This document shows, piece by piece, positions 1 to 8,615 of a DNA stretch of 64,000 bases; position 1 is the stretch's first letter; every line of letters begins with the position of its first letter. Below the pieces are notes generated by a model that did not search any database, was not told where the DNA came from, and worked only from the letters and a program-made list of their open reading frames with translations. The stretch is from Methanoregula sp. PtaB.Bin085 (GTDB lineage Archaea; Halobacteriota; Methanomicrobia; Methanomicrobiales; Methanospirillaceae). The translations under genes and the position numbers were made by a program. The stretch covers positions 62,001-126,000 of the forward strand of contig NZ_MVQB01000062.1 in NCBI RefSeq assembly GCF_002067035.1, in the 5' to 3' direction.

Positions 1-695
1 TCGCATTCCTCATAGATCATGGGTATGTTTTCCGGTGTGTGTCCAATTCCACCAGGAAATGCCGCCAGACCATTGCAGCCCGCCTCTCTTCAATGGGATT
101 CGATATTCCGGCTGACCATATCTTCACACCTCCGCTTGCGGCAGTTGCCCATATGCGAAAGACCGGAAAAACCGGTTACCACCTTCTTGCAACCGGCGAT
201 GTCGAGAAGGACTTTACCGGCATGAAGAAAAACGAACCCGGGATGATACCGGACTGGGTCGTCGTGGGAGATGCCGGCGACAATGTCACCTACGACAGCA
301 TGAACACGGCTTTCCGTTTCCTGATGGACGGGGCGGAACTGCTCGCGCTGGAGAATGACCGGTACTGGATGGCTGCCGACGGGCTGTCCCTCTCAGCGGG
401 CCCCGTTGTCAGGGCTCTCGAATATGCGAGCGGAAAAACCGCCCTTGTCATGGGAAAACCCTCTCAGGCGTTCTTCAGCCTTGCCCTTCAGGACATGAAC
501 CTCCGTCCGGACGAGGCTGTTATGATCGGCGATGATATCCAGACAGATATCGGAGGGGCGTATCATGCGGGAATGAGAGGGATCCTGGTGAGAACAGGAA
601 AGTACCGCCGCGATTCCGCTGAAGCGGCCCCGGTACAGCCCGCATTTACTATTGATTCAATTGCACATATCACTGAGGTTATACAGCACAATTAA
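1..695 (+). CDS. HAD-superfamily (HAD-IIA type) phosphatase, 5' end cut by window
   Basis: The reading frame is already open at the window edge (codons from base 3), so the N-terminus with the nucleophile DxD motif lies outside. The visible part begins just before the motif II loop VSNSTRK, a Ser/Thr-Asn phosphate-binding loop, followed by a cap region. The C-terminal part holds the metal-binding motif IGDDIQTDIGGAYHAGM and then ILVRTGKYR, the classic end of HAD-IIA proteins such as NagD-like and LHPP-like phosphatases. The GTG at base 39 is inside the domain and is not a plausible start. These enzymes hydrolyse small phosphate esters in the cytoplasm; the substrate cannot be told. A methyltransferase follows convergently. 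Confidence 0.85.
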   Translation, partial: AFLIDHGYVFRCVSNSTRKCRQTIAARLSSMGFDIPADHIFTPPLAAVAHMRKTGKTGYHLLATGDVEKDFTGMKKNEPGMIPDWVVVGDAGDNVTYDSMNTAFRFLMDGAELLALENDRYWMAADGLSLSAGPVVRALEYASGKTALVMGKPSQAFFSLALQDMNLRPDEAVMIGDDIQTDIGGAYHAGMRGILVRTGKYRRDSAEAAPVQPAFTIDSIAHITEVIQHN

Positions 696-754
696 CAGGG
701 TCCGGCTTTCCGGTCTCCCGCTCATGCTGAAAATATTCCGGGAAATCGGGATCC

Positions 755-1669
755 CTACCGGGAATCCTCAATGACAATCAGCCCGGGGGCAGGATACTTC
801 GGCGAACTTTCAACTCCCCCTGAGGAAGTTTCCAGCCTTTGAAGGGCAGTAGTACAATACTGGCGCGACACATCAATCCCGATGAACCGGCGCCCAAGCT
901 TGTATGCCACAAGGGAACTCGTCCCGGCACCGTTGAAGGGATCCAGCACGATGTCGTTCCTGTACGAGAAGAGTTTCATCAGCCGACGGGGCAGCTCTTC
1001 GGGAAACATGGCGGGATGGTCATAATCCTTCATCCGGATTTCCGGAGGAAACGACCACTTCCCCAGCACCCACTCTTTGAATTCCTCGGCTGTGATATCG
1101 ATATCCTCGCGCCTGCCGCTTTTCTTGTGCGTTTCTTTCGCAAATACTTCGATGAATTCCCAAGTGTATTTGATATAGGGCATCGAGGGTGATTTCCAGC
1201 TGCCCCATGCCGTGTACTTTGCGTTGTAATTGTTCTTCTCCCAGAGGAACTCGGCTTTCCAGAGCAGCCCGAGATCGGCCAGCTGGTGGGATATTATGTG
1301 GTGCGTCGGGATATAATCCGAGAAGAGTGGCTGGACGTTGACCGCGATGCGGCCACCCGGCTTGAGGACCCGCACACATTCGCGCCACACGGCATGCAGG
1401 TTCCCGAAATACTCGTTCCATTCATGGGTATCGTCGTGGGGGTCCTGGGCATATGAATGGCCGAAGTTATAGGGGGGGGACGTGACGACCAGGTCGATGC
1501 TCTGATCCGGGATATGGTCAAGGACTTTCAGGGCATCGCCGCAGATAATTTTGTTGATGAACGGAGATAACGCGGGTGATTCCTCAGACCGGAAGGTGTG
1601 TTTTGCCTCTTTGGATCCCTTCCGGATCCTGGCCTTTCCTTCCTTGTCCCGGACCTTCTCCGGTTTCAT
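755..1669 (-). CDS. Orphan DNA methyltransferase, SPPY type (probably N4-cytosine, beta class)
   Basis: A 304-residue protein. The catalytic motif IV is TSPPYNFG near residue 62; SPPY rather than DPPY is typical of N4-cytosine methyltransferases. The SAM-binding motif I, DPFNGAGTSSLVAYKLG, lies near residue 245 and is followed by FIGID. The order catalytic motif first, SAM motif last is the beta-class order. The N-terminal 35 residues are basic and low-complexity. No restriction endonuclease lies on either side, so it looks solitary. The start is the ATG at 1669; an inverted repeat sits directly upstream (1671-1697). The target sequence is unknown. CTAG is a candidate by analogy with known archaeal N4-cytosine enzymes; this is inference. 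Confidence 0.88.
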   Translation of the reverse strand: MKPEKVRDKEGKARIRKGSKEAKHTFRSEESPALSPFINKIICGDALKVLDHIPDQSIDLVVTSPPYNFGHSYAQDPHDDTHEWNEYFGNLHAVWRECVRVLKPGGRIAVNVQPLFSDYIPTHHIISHQLADLGLLWKAEFLWEKNNYNAKYTAWGSWKSPSMPYIKYTWEFIEVFAKETHKKSGRREDIDITAEEFKEWVLGKWSFPPEIRMKDYDHPAMFPEELPRRLMKLFSYRNDIVLDPFNGAGTSSLVAYKLGRRFIGIDVSRQYCTTALQRLETSSGGVESSPKYPAPGLIVIEDSR

Positions 1670-1670
1670 C

Positions 1671-1697
1671 GCGGTAATCCCGGGTACACATTACCGC
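1671..1697. promoter_or_regulatory. Inverted repeat in the methyltransferase leader
   Basis: GCGGTAAT at 1671-1678 and ATTACCGC at 1690-1697 form perfect 8-bp arms around an 11-bp spacer. The repeat begins two bases before the methyltransferase start codon, on the leader side. A TATA-like stretch (minus strand TTTTACTC, about 1702-1710) lies just beyond. This is where a repressor would block transcription or translation initiation, so autoregulation is plausible but not shown. Confidence 0.4.
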
Positions 1698-1796
1698 ACA
1701 GGAGTAAAAGGGTGCCTGTTCGTGCTGTCTGAACCAAATGCTGGTTTTGTGCGTTTTTATGTACTGACGACCAAGGATTCCCGTTGGAGATTAAAA

Positions 1797-2110
1797 AACC
1801 GGATCCCGATTTTCGTACGAAAATCGATCCGCGGTTTTGATCTCATAATCGATCCCTGGTTCTCATTTTGAAATCGATCCGCGATTGAAAAGCAGTTCTC
1901 AGATAAAAAGTACAGACGGAACGCAAAATCGGAACCCGATTTTCGTACGAAAATCGATCCTCGATTTTGAGATCAAAATCGATCCCCGGTTTTCATTTTA
2001 AAACCGGATCCCGATTTTCAGATCGCAATCGCGATCACGATCGCGATTGAAAAACCGATCCGGATCAATCGCGATCCGATTTTGATCTGCAAATCGGGTC
2101 GCGATTGAAA
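1797..2110. repeat. GATC-rich, AT/CG-alternating palindromic repeat region
   Basis: Part of a 669-bp gene-free stretch (1670-2338). The 20-bp perfect palindrome CGATTTTCGTACGAAAATCG occurs at 1807-1826 and 1937-1956, each inside a diverged module of about 90 bp (roughly 1797-1890 and 1927-2016). Recurrent pieces are GGATCCCGATTTT, AAAATCGATCC and GCGATTGAAA (1881, 2043, 2101). GATC occurs about 17 times between 1802 and 2132, several times the density elsewhere in this window. No believable protein is encoded. From about 2180 to 2250 the sequence becomes C-rich with repeated AACCTGC. The sufC promoter (TTTAAT near 2300) closes the region. Function is unknown. Confidence 0.75.
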
Positions 2111-2338
2111 GCACCCAGTATATCCTTAGATCCATTAAGTATGCGCTATGGTTACTTACGCTGGAACCGCTGGCACTCCCGGACCAACCTGCTAACATGC
2201 TACCAACCAACCTGCCATGCCCGGCGCACAACCTGCCAACCTTCTCCAACTTCCCGGCCCGCGCCGCGTTATACGACCAGGTATGTCCCGTTGAAAAGCG
2301 TTTAATGCCGCAGTCGCCATACATTCTTCGGTAGTACT

Positions 2339-3070
2339 ATGCTGCATATCGAACACCTCCACGTGAATATCGGCGACAAGGAAGTGTTGCGCGATATCAA
2401 CCTCCATATCAACGAAGGGGAGACCCATGTCCTCCTCGGCCCCAACGGGTCGGGGAAGACCACCCTCTTAATGACCATCATGGGGTTCTCCACGTATACT
2501 ATAACCAAAGGGACGATCACCTTCAAGGGCGAGGACGTGACCCGGATGCATTCCAACGAGCGTGCGAAACGGGGGATGGGGATGCTCTTCCAGCGCCCCC
2601 CTACCATCTCCGGCCTGAAACTCGGGAAGATGCTCTCCGCCATCTCCAAGACAAAACAGGAGAACATACCGGAACTGGCAAAGACCGTCCACATGGACAG
2701 GTTCCTCGAACGCGATATAAACAAGGGATTCTCCGGCGGGGAGATCAAGCGCAGCGAGGTGCTGCAGCTGATGATCCAGAACCCGGACTTCATCATGCTC
2801 GACGAACCGGAGAGCGGCGTCGACCTGGAGAACATCTCCCTCATCGGTACCAACATCGGGGCGCTGCTCGAGAAGGACAAGCACCTTGCGAAACGGAAGA
2901 AATGCGGGCTCGTCATCACGCACACGGGATATATCCTCGATTACCTCGATGCCGACAAGGGGCATGTGATGTGCGAGGGACAGATCCGTTGCCACGGGAA
3001 CCCCCGGGAGATCTTAAAGGACATCAAGCAGCGCGGGTACAGGGAGTGTATGGAATGCCGGAACCAGTAA
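2339..3070 (+). CDS. sufC: Fe-S cluster assembly ATPase SufC
   Basis: A 243-residue ABC ATPase without membrane segments. Walker A GPNGSGKTT lies near residue 34, the Q-loop FQRP near 83, the signature FSGGEIKRSE near 131 and Walker B FIMLDEPESGVD near 151. The signature and the DEPESGVD stretch are typical of SufC rather than of transporter ATPases. SufC hydrolyses ATP to drive cluster assembly on the SufB scaffold. It overlaps the sufB start by 16 bp, so the two are translationally coupled. No sufS, sufU or sufE is nearby, which is common for the minimal archaeal SUF system. A TATA-like TTTAAT about 35 bp upstream suggests a short leader. Confidence 0.95.
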   Translation: MLHIEHLHVNIGDKEVLRDINLHINEGETHVLLGPNGSGKTTLLMTIMGFSTYTITKGTITFKGEDVTRMHSNERAKRGMGMLFQRPPTISGLKLGKMLSAISKTKQENIPELAKTVHMDRFLERDINKGFSGGEIKRSEVLQLMIQNPDFIMLDEPESGVDLENISLIGTNIGALLEKDKHLAKRKKCGLVITHTGYILDYLDADKGHVMCEGQIRCHGNPREILKDIKQRGYRECMECRNQ

Positions 3071-4170
3071 GAGTCCCAAACCTGTCGAAAGCCGACCAGA
3101 ACCGCCTCGCCCAGTCGGGAATCGACCTCTCCATGAAGAACCGGTGCGGCAGCTACCTCCAGATGGACCAGGACATCGTCCAGTCCGAGTGCTCGCAGGA
3201 GGGGATCGAGGTCCTGTCATACAAAAAGGCGATGGAAAAGTATGACTGGATCAAGGAGTATGCGTGGAAGGTCGTCTCTCCTGAAAAGGATGATATCACC
3301 AGGTACGTTGCAGCACAGAAGGAGCCAAAGGGATACGTTATTATCGCCCACAAGGGATCGAACAACATCTTCCCGATCCAGGCATGCCTTTTCCTCGGGC
3401 GCGAGCAGATCCAGCATGTCCACAATATCGTCATCGCCGAGGAGGGTGCGGAGCTTCATATCATCTCCGGCTGCACGAGCGGGGAGCATGTTGGCAAAGG
3501 TGGCGCTCATTACGGGATCTCGGAATTTTACGTTAAGAAGAATGCCAAGATCAGCTTCACGATGATACACAACTGGAGCGAGAAAATCGAAGTCTATCCC
3601 CGGAGCGCCTCGATCGTCGAGGAAAACGGCGTGTTCCTCTCGAATTACGTCTGCATGCAGCCGGTGAAGAAGGTCCAGATGTACCCGACTGCAACCTTAA
3701 AGGGAGCGAACTCCGTTGCCCGGTTCAGCAGTATCGTCATCTCCACGCCGGGATCCCATATGGATCTCGGATCGCGGGCAGTTCTCGAGGCACCCGGAGC
3801 GAGCGCCGAACTGATCACCCGTGCCATAACGAAGGGCGGTACCATCATCTCACGGGGCCATATCAACGGCAAGGTTGCCGGCACCCGCGGACACCTCGAA
3901 TGCAAGGGCCTGATCCTGCAGGACGGGGTCGTGTACGCGATACCGGAGATCGAAGGCTCGGTTGTCGGCACGGAACTTTCCCACGAAGCGGCTGTAGGGA
4001 AGATTGCCAAGGACGAGATCGAATACCTGATGTCGCGCGGGCTTGACGAGGACGAGGCAACGTCAACGATCATCCGTGGATTCCTCGATGTGAAGATCAG
4101 CGGCCTTCCCGAGGCGCTGCAGCAGCAGATCGATGCATCCATCGATGTGGCGGAAAAATCAGGTTTCTGA
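3055..4170 (+). CDS. sufB: Fe-S cluster scaffold SufB/SufD family protein
   Basis: A 371-residue SufBD-domain protein, shorter than bacterial SufB because it lacks a long N-terminal extension. The C-terminal part is a right-handed beta-helix with repeated hydrophobic strands and conserved stretches such as GGTIISRGHINGKVAG and LECKGLIL, then a helical end with LMSRGLDEDEA. His and Cys residues in the middle (HVHNIVIAEEGAELHIISGC) fit cluster-scaffold use. The start ATG at 3055 lies inside the end of sufC and is preceded by AGGGAG at a spacing of 8. A longer frame extends upstream inside sufC, but that is overlap, not protein. It forms the SufBC complex with the gene before. Confidence 0.92.
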   Translation: MPEPVRVPNLSKADQNRLAQSGIDLSMKNRCGSYLQMDQDIVQSECSQEGIEVLSYKKAMEKYDWIKEYAWKVVSPEKDDITRYVAAQKEPKGYVIIAHKGSNNIFPIQACLFLGREQIQHVHNIVIAEEGAELHIISGCTSGEHVGKGGAHYGISEFYVKKNAKISFTMIHNWSEKIEVYPRSASIVEENGVFLSNYVCMQPVKKVQMYPTATLKGANSVARFSSIVISTPGSHMDLGSRAVLEAPGASAELITRAITKGGTIISRGHINGKVAGTRGHLECKGLILQDGVVYAIPEIEGSVVGTELSHEAAVGKIAKDEIEYLMSRGLDEDEATSTIIRGFLDVKISGLPEALQQQIDASIDVAEKSGF

Positions 4171-4176
4171 AACAGT

Positions 4177-4827
4177 ATGGAAGCATATCCCCGGGCTGAA
4201 GAACGACGGATCATGGTGGAACGCCAGATCGCAGCCCGGGGCATCCGCGACAAACGCGTGCTCGGGGCAATGCTGGAGATCCCCCGCCACCTCTTTATCC
4301 CGCCTCCCTACGATCGGTCAGCATATGATGATAATCCGCTCCCGATCGGCAACGGGCAGACTATATCCCAGCCATACATCGTTGCGCTTATGACGGAACT
4401 GCTCCGCCCGAAAGCTACTGATAATGTCCTTGAGATCGGTGCAGGAAGCGGGTACCAGGCTGCGGTACTTTCCCTGCTTGTACGGAAGCTGACCACCATC
4501 GAGCGCATTGCAGCTGTTGCGGATCTCGCGCGAAGAAACCTGAATTCTCTTGGCATCAGCAATGTCACGGTCATCGAGGGCGATGGCACTCTCGGCTATC
4601 CGGCTCATGCTCCCTATGACGGCATCATCATCACCGCAGCAGCACCTGCCGTACCCCGGCCTGTGATTGAACAGCTTGCCGAGGAAGGGATCCTGGTTGC
4701 ACCCATTGGCGGCCGTGACATCCAGGATCTGGTCATCCTCCATAAAAAGGGGGGCAATTGCAGGCAGGAGTACTACGGGGGGGTACGGTTTGTACCGCTT
4801 ATCGGCCGGTACGGGTGGGAGAATTGA
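4177..4827 (+). CDS. pcm: Protein-L-isoaspartate O-methyltransferase
   Basis: A 216-residue SAM-dependent methyltransferase. It transfers a methyl group to L-isoaspartyl residues in damaged proteins and so starts their repair. Family features are the N-terminal RIMVERQIAARGI, the pre-motif PLPIGNGQTISQPYIVALM with the conserved GxGQTISQP, and motif I VLEIGAGSGYQAAVL. The C-terminal half has DGIIITAAAPAVPRPVIEQL and GILVAPIGG. Length matches the family. It begins 6 bp after sufB and its stop overlaps the next gene's start, suggesting one transcript with the suf genes. Confidence 0.95.
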   Translation: MEAYPRAEERRIMVERQIAARGIRDKRVLGAMLEIPRHLFIPPPYDRSAYDDNPLPIGNGQTISQPYIVALMTELLRPKATDNVLEIGAGSGYQAAVLSLLVRKLTTIERIAAVADLARRNLNSLGISNVTVIEGDGTLGYPAHAPYDGIIITAAAPAVPRPVIEQLAEEGILVAPIGGRDIQDLVILHKKGGNCRQEYYGGVRFVPLIGRYGWEN

Positions 4828-5444
4828 AACCATTGAAAATCATCGACATCACCCGGCCACTGAAAGAGGGGATGCTCGTGTTTCCCGGGGATATCATCCC
4901 GTCCTTCAGCCAGTCGGATCATGGCAGGTATCTCATCAGCGACCTGCACCTGAGCTCCCATACCGGAACGCATATCGATGCACCGGCACATTATCTTAAA
5001 TCCGGCGATACCATTGACACCGTCCCGCTCAGGAACCTGATGGGCGGGTGCCGGGTCATCGATGTGAGCGGGGCGGGATCCCTCATCACGGCGGCTCATC
5101 TCCGGGGAATGATTCGGGGAGCAACGCGGATACTGCTTAAAACACGGTTTTCAGGTATGGATACCTTTACCAATGCATATCCTTCGCTTGCTCTCGATGC
5201 GGCATTCCTGCTCACGGATGCCGGGGTGGAATGCATCGGGATCGACTCCCCCTCCATTGAATCGTTCGAATGCGATGGTTCCGTGCACCGGCAACTCCTG
5301 GAAAAGGGATGTCTCATCATTGAAGTGCTTGATCTGTCGGGAGTACCGGAAGGGGATTATGAGATGGTGGCGCTCCCGCTCCGGCTTGAAGGTCTTGACG
5401 GTGCGCCTGCCCGGGTCGTCCTTATACAACACCTGGAGGAATAA
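4824..5444 (+). CDS. Cyclase / kynurenine formamidase-like metal hydrolase
   Basis: A protein of about 206 residues in the cyclase family that includes arylformamidases. The metal-binding signature HTGTHIDAPAHY lies near residue 50, and a Glu-containing C-terminal stretch is present. The preferred start is a TTG at 4824 that overlaps the pcm stop (TTGA) and follows GGTGGGAG; a GTG at 4815 is an alternative. A longer frame to 4758 lies within pcm and is unlikely. Family members hydrolyse N-formylkynurenine or related amides or lactones. The nearby trp operon is biosynthetic and about 28 kb away, so a kynurenine role should not be assumed. Confidence 0.85.
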   Translation: MKPLKIIDITRPLKEGMLVFPGDIIPSFSQSDHGRYLISDLHLSSHTGTHIDAPAHYLKSGDTIDTVPLRNLMGGCRVIDVSGAGSLITAAHLRGMIRGATRILLKTRFSGMDTFTNAYPSLALDAAFLLTDAGVECIGIDSPSIESFECDGSVHRQLLEKGCLIIEVLDLSGVPEGDYEMVALPLRLEGLDGAPARVVLIQHLEE

Positions 5445-5446
5445 CC

Positions 5447-6058
5447 ATGGATTTGATACGGGATTCGGTACTGAAGATTCGGGAACTCCTGGAACACGGG
5501 GGGTGCGGGGAGGGGGATGTCCTTCTTGATGTGAATCCAAAAGCTGTGAACTGCCAGTTTGAGAAAGGTGCGTGCATGACTGCATCATTCGGAGGAAGAA
5601 CTGCGGATTTTGTAACATTCGATCCCATCAGGGCGCGGACAAGGATTTCTTTCATGTACGATGCCCCGCTCGATACCCCGGCAACGAGGGGTGCTGCATC
5701 CGCCATCATCAATGTTGTCACCGGCTTTTTCTGCCTGTCACGGGTGCTCCATGCATGCCCGGAGTCATCCCACGCAGCCTGTCTTGCAGAATTTCGGCCG
5801 TATATCGGGAACCGGAGGGTATACGTTGTCGGAGAAATTCCGGCATTCGGAGATCACTTCAGAGGGCAGATCGTCCCGGATCCGGAACATGCCGATATCA
5901 TCCTGATCGGGGGGGATGGTATGGTCATTTCAGGAACCGGAAACCTCATCGAACGGTACCGGGAAAAGAAGAGAATCGTCGGTATCGGACCATCCGTTGC
6001 CGGGATATGCCGGATCCACCAGATTGAACACTGGTGCCCGTACGGCAGATCTTCATGA
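5447..6058 (+). CDS. Conserved hypothetical protein, methanogen type (perhaps DUF2124)
   Basis: A 203-residue soluble protein of unknown function that starts 2 bp after the cyclase gene. The N-terminal half has several Cys residues; the C-terminal half is alpha/beta with VYVVGEIPAFGDHF, ADIILIGGDGMVISGTG and IVGIGPSVAGICRI, suggesting a nucleotide-binding-like fold. It ends with EHWCPYGRSS. From memory it resembles the archaeal DUF2124 family, but I cannot confirm this. Tight spacing suggests co-transcription with pcm and the cyclase gene. Confidence 0.6.
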   Translation: MDLIRDSVLKIRELLEHGGCGEGDVLLDVNPKAVNCQFEKGACMTASFGGRTADFVTFDPIRARTRISFMYDAPLDTPATRGAASAIINVVTGFFCLSRVLHACPESSHAACLAEFRPYIGNRRVYVVGEIPAFGDHFRGQIVPDPEHADIILIGGDGMVISGTGNLIERYREKKRIVGIGPSVAGICRIHQIEHWCPYGRSS

Positions 6059-6133
6059 GATCCGTTCTTCCGGAATCCTCTGCCATCTTTTCAGGGATAA
6101 AACTCTTTTTAGACAGAGAACCAATGATGTTGC

Positions 6134-7384
6134 ATGCTGTTCGGCTCCTCGGGAATACGGGGTAAATATAACCTGAATCTTGCTGATATCGCCCTGAAGG
6201 CCGGTTCTGTCCTGGGATCCGGTTCTCCTGATATAATCGTTGGTATAGATACCCGGACAACCAGCCCCATTCTTGCACATCTGGTTACTGCCGGAATTCT
6301 CGGGTCCGGAGGATCTGTCAGGTCTGCAGGGATTGTTCCAACCCCGACCGTGGCATTTTGTTCCCGGCTGGCGCAGGCCGGTTGCATGATAACTGCATCC
6401 CATAACCCGGAAGACTACAACGGGCTGAAACTGTTCAACAGGGACGGGTCATCGTTCACAAAAAAACAACAGGCAGAGACAGAAGAGCTGCTCGGCGCCT
6501 GTCACTGGACGGACTGGAAACACCAGGGGCATGAACACACATTTGATGCCATCACCCCCCATATAAAGGCGATACTTGACGGCGTGGATATCCCTCACGG
6601 CGGATCAGCTGTCCTGGATTGCGGGAATGGTGCAGGAAGTACGCTCACCCCGTCTCTTCTCTCGGATGCGGGCGTGAAGACAACCTGTATCAACTGCAAT
6701 CCGTCGGGACATTTCGGACGCCCGTCCGAACCCCTGGAAGAGAATGTCTCGTATCTTGGGGAAATCGTGAAAAAAACCGGTGCACGCTGTGCCGTTGTCC
6801 ACGATGGCGATGCCGATCGCATGATGGCATTCGATAACAGGGGCAGGTATATCAGCGGGGATCACCTTCTTGTGCTCTTTGCACGATATCTGGGTGCAAA
6901 ACAGGTTGTAACGACAAGCGACGCATCGATGATTATCGAGGACACGGCGGAGGTGCGGCGGACACCGGTTGGCGATGCCTATGTATCGGAAGAACTCCTG
7001 AAATGGGGTGATTTCGGGGGTGAACCATCCGGTGCCTGGATCTTCCCGAAAATCTCATACTGTCCTGACGGGCCCTTTGCCGCGACCCTCTTTTGTGAAA
7101 TGTCTTCTGAATGGGATATTGCACAGGAAATCGATGAAATACCATCATACCCTCTGATACGGGAGTCGTATCACTGTGAGAATGCCCGGGACATCCTTCT
7201 ATCGCTCGGCGCTTCCAGCCCGACGGATGGTATACGCATGAGCGGGGAGGATGGATGGTACCTGATCCGGGCAAGTGGTACCGAGCCCAAGATCCGGATT
7301 ACCGCTGAAGGTAAGACACCCGCAAAGGCGAAAGAACTCCTGACCATGGGGAAGGAACGTATTCAGAAGGGGAAAACCCCTTAA
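6134..7384 (+). CDS. glmM: Phosphoglucosamine mutase-type phosphohexomutase
   Basis: A 416-residue alpha-D-phosphohexomutase. The catalytic serine loop is TASHNPEDYNGLK near residue 90, the Mg site is DGDADRMMAFD near 228, and the C-terminal phosphate-binding loop is RASGTEPKIRI. It interconverts glucosamine-6-phosphate and glucosamine-1-phosphate; phosphomannomutase activity is possible, but the GlmU-like and GlmS neighbours favour GlmM. The start MLFGSSGIRG at 6134 is the usual N-terminus. A TATA-like CTTTTTAGA at 6104-6112 lies about 25-30 bp upstream, so the message may be nearly leaderless. First gene of the glycan cluster. Confidence 0.9.
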   Translation: MLFGSSGIRGKYNLNLADIALKAGSVLGSGSPDIIVGIDTRTTSPILAHLVTAGILGSGGSVRSAGIVPTPTVAFCSRLAQAGCMITASHNPEDYNGLKLFNRDGSSFTKKQQAETEELLGACHWTDWKHQGHEHTFDAITPHIKAILDGVDIPHGGSAVLDCGNGAGSTLTPSLLSDAGVKTTCINCNPSGHFGRPSEPLEENVSYLGEIVKKTGARCAVVHDGDADRMMAFDNRGRYISGDHLLVLFARYLGAKQVVTTSDASMIIEDTAEVRRTPVGDAYVSEELLKWGDFGGEPSGAWIFPKISYCPDGPFAATLFCEMSSEWDIAQEIDEIPSYPLIRESYHCENARDILLSLGASSPTDGIRMSGEDGWYLIRASGTEPKIRITAEGKTPAKAKELLTMGKERIQKGKTP

Positions 7385-7407
7385 ATGTTGCAGGAAGAGC
7401 TGTAGGT

Positions 7408-8607
7408 ATGGAATGTGTCGTTCTCGCCGCAGGAGAGGGGAAGCGGATGCGCCCCCTCACGGCGAAACGTCCGAAAGTGATGCTCCCGCTGGCGAACCGG
7501 CCGATGATGGAACATCTGGTTCTCGCGACGCGGGATGCCGGGATCAGCGATTTTATCTTCGTCGTAGGATACGGGGAACGGGAGATCCGGGCACATTTCG
7601 GCGACGGTTCCCGCTTCGGGATCAGGATAACGTATGCCGCCCAGCGACACCAGCAGGGAACGGCAGATGCTGTCAGGTCCGTCCGGGATCTGGTGACCGG
7701 CCCGTTCCTCCTGATGAACGGTGATATGATCCTGAACCATGCCGATATTGCAGACTTCATTCAACGCCCTGCCCCGTGTATGGGTATCAGTACGACAGAT
7801 CACCCGGGGGATTATGGCGTTGTGCTCGTCAGCGATGACAGGGTCATATCACTTGAAGAGAAATCACCCCACCCGAAATCCAACCTCATCAATGCGGGGC
7901 TGTACCTCCTCTCTTTGGATATATTCGACCTCGTTGACAGGGTGAAACCCTCGGCCAGGGGCGAACTCGAGCTTACGGATGCCCTTGCCGGGCTGATCGC
8001 AGAACGGAAGCTCGGGACATACCGGCTCCCGTACTGGATGGATGTCGGGTATCCGTGGGATATGCTCGACGCGAACGCAATCCTGATGGAGAAAAATCCC
8101 GGAAGTATTGCCGGGACCGTTGAAGACGGGGTGACACTCAAAGGCCCGGTCCAGGTCGGGGAAGGCAGTATTCTCAGGTCCGGAACATATATCGAGGGCC
8201 CCTGCATAATCGGGAACAACTGCCGGATCGGACCCCATGCATATATCAGGGGGTCGACAAGCATCGGTGATGACTGTCATATCGGGTATTGTACGGAGAT
8301 CAAGAATTCTATCATCATGACGGGAACAAAAGTCCCTCACTTCAACTATATCGGCGATTCGGTTATCGGCACTCACTGTAACTTCGGTGCAGGCACCAAG
8401 GGGGCAAATCTCCGGCATGACCACGCGAACGTCAGGGTATGCGGGAAAGATACTCGCAGGAAGAAATTCGGTGCGATCATCGGTGACAACGTCCAGTTCG
8501 GGATCAACTGCTCCATCAATGTCGGGGCTGTGATCGGCAGTAACGCACAGTTCGCGCCGAACTCATTCATTGAAGGATGTATTGGAGACAATGCAAGTAT
8601 CCGGTAG
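7408..8607 (+). CDS. glmU: GlmU-like bifunctional sugar-1-phosphate nucleotidylyltransferase / acetyltransferase
   Basis: A 399-residue two-domain enzyme. Residues 1 to about 230 form a nucleotidylyltransferase domain with LAAGEGKRMRPLTAKRPK. The rest is a left-handed beta-helix of hexapeptide repeats (IIGNNCRIGPHAYIRGST). The C-terminus has CNFGAGTKGANLRHDH, the acetyltransferase signature of archaeal GlmU-like enzymes. It should acetylate GlcN-1-P and couple it to UTP to give UDP-GlcNAc. GTAGGT precedes the ATG. A paralogue follows 8 bp downstream that lacks this last motif. Confidence 0.9.
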   Translation: MECVVLAAGEGKRMRPLTAKRPKVMLPLANRPMMEHLVLATRDAGISDFIFVVGYGEREIRAHFGDGSRFGIRITYAAQRHQQGTADAVRSVRDLVTGPFLLMNGDMILNHADIADFIQRPAPCMGISTTDHPGDYGVVLVSDDRVISLEEKSPHPKSNLINAGLYLLSLDIFDLVDRVKPSARGELELTDALAGLIAERKLGTYRLPYWMDVGYPWDMLDANAILMEKNPGSIAGTVEDGVTLKGPVQVGEGSILRSGTYIEGPCIIGNNCRIGPHAYIRGSTSIGDDCHIGYCTEIKNSIIMTGTKVPHFNYIGDSVIGTHCNFGAGTKGANLRHDHANVRVCGKDTRRKKFGAIIGDNVQFGINCSINVGAVIGSNAQFAPNSFIEGCIGDNASIR

Positions 8608-8615
8608 GTAACACA

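Noticed and set aside
1797-2110. CRISPR array
   Set aside because: Repeats are palindromic and uneven in spacing, spacers are not of constant length, and no cas gene is near.
1998-2324. 108-codon minus-strand frame over the GATC-rich repeats
   Set aside because: It translates repeats (alternating Arg/Asp) and has no sign of a real protein.
2902-3054. Longer N-terminus for SufB
   Set aside because: The extra part lies fully inside sufC; the ATG at 3055 has a good ribosome binding site.
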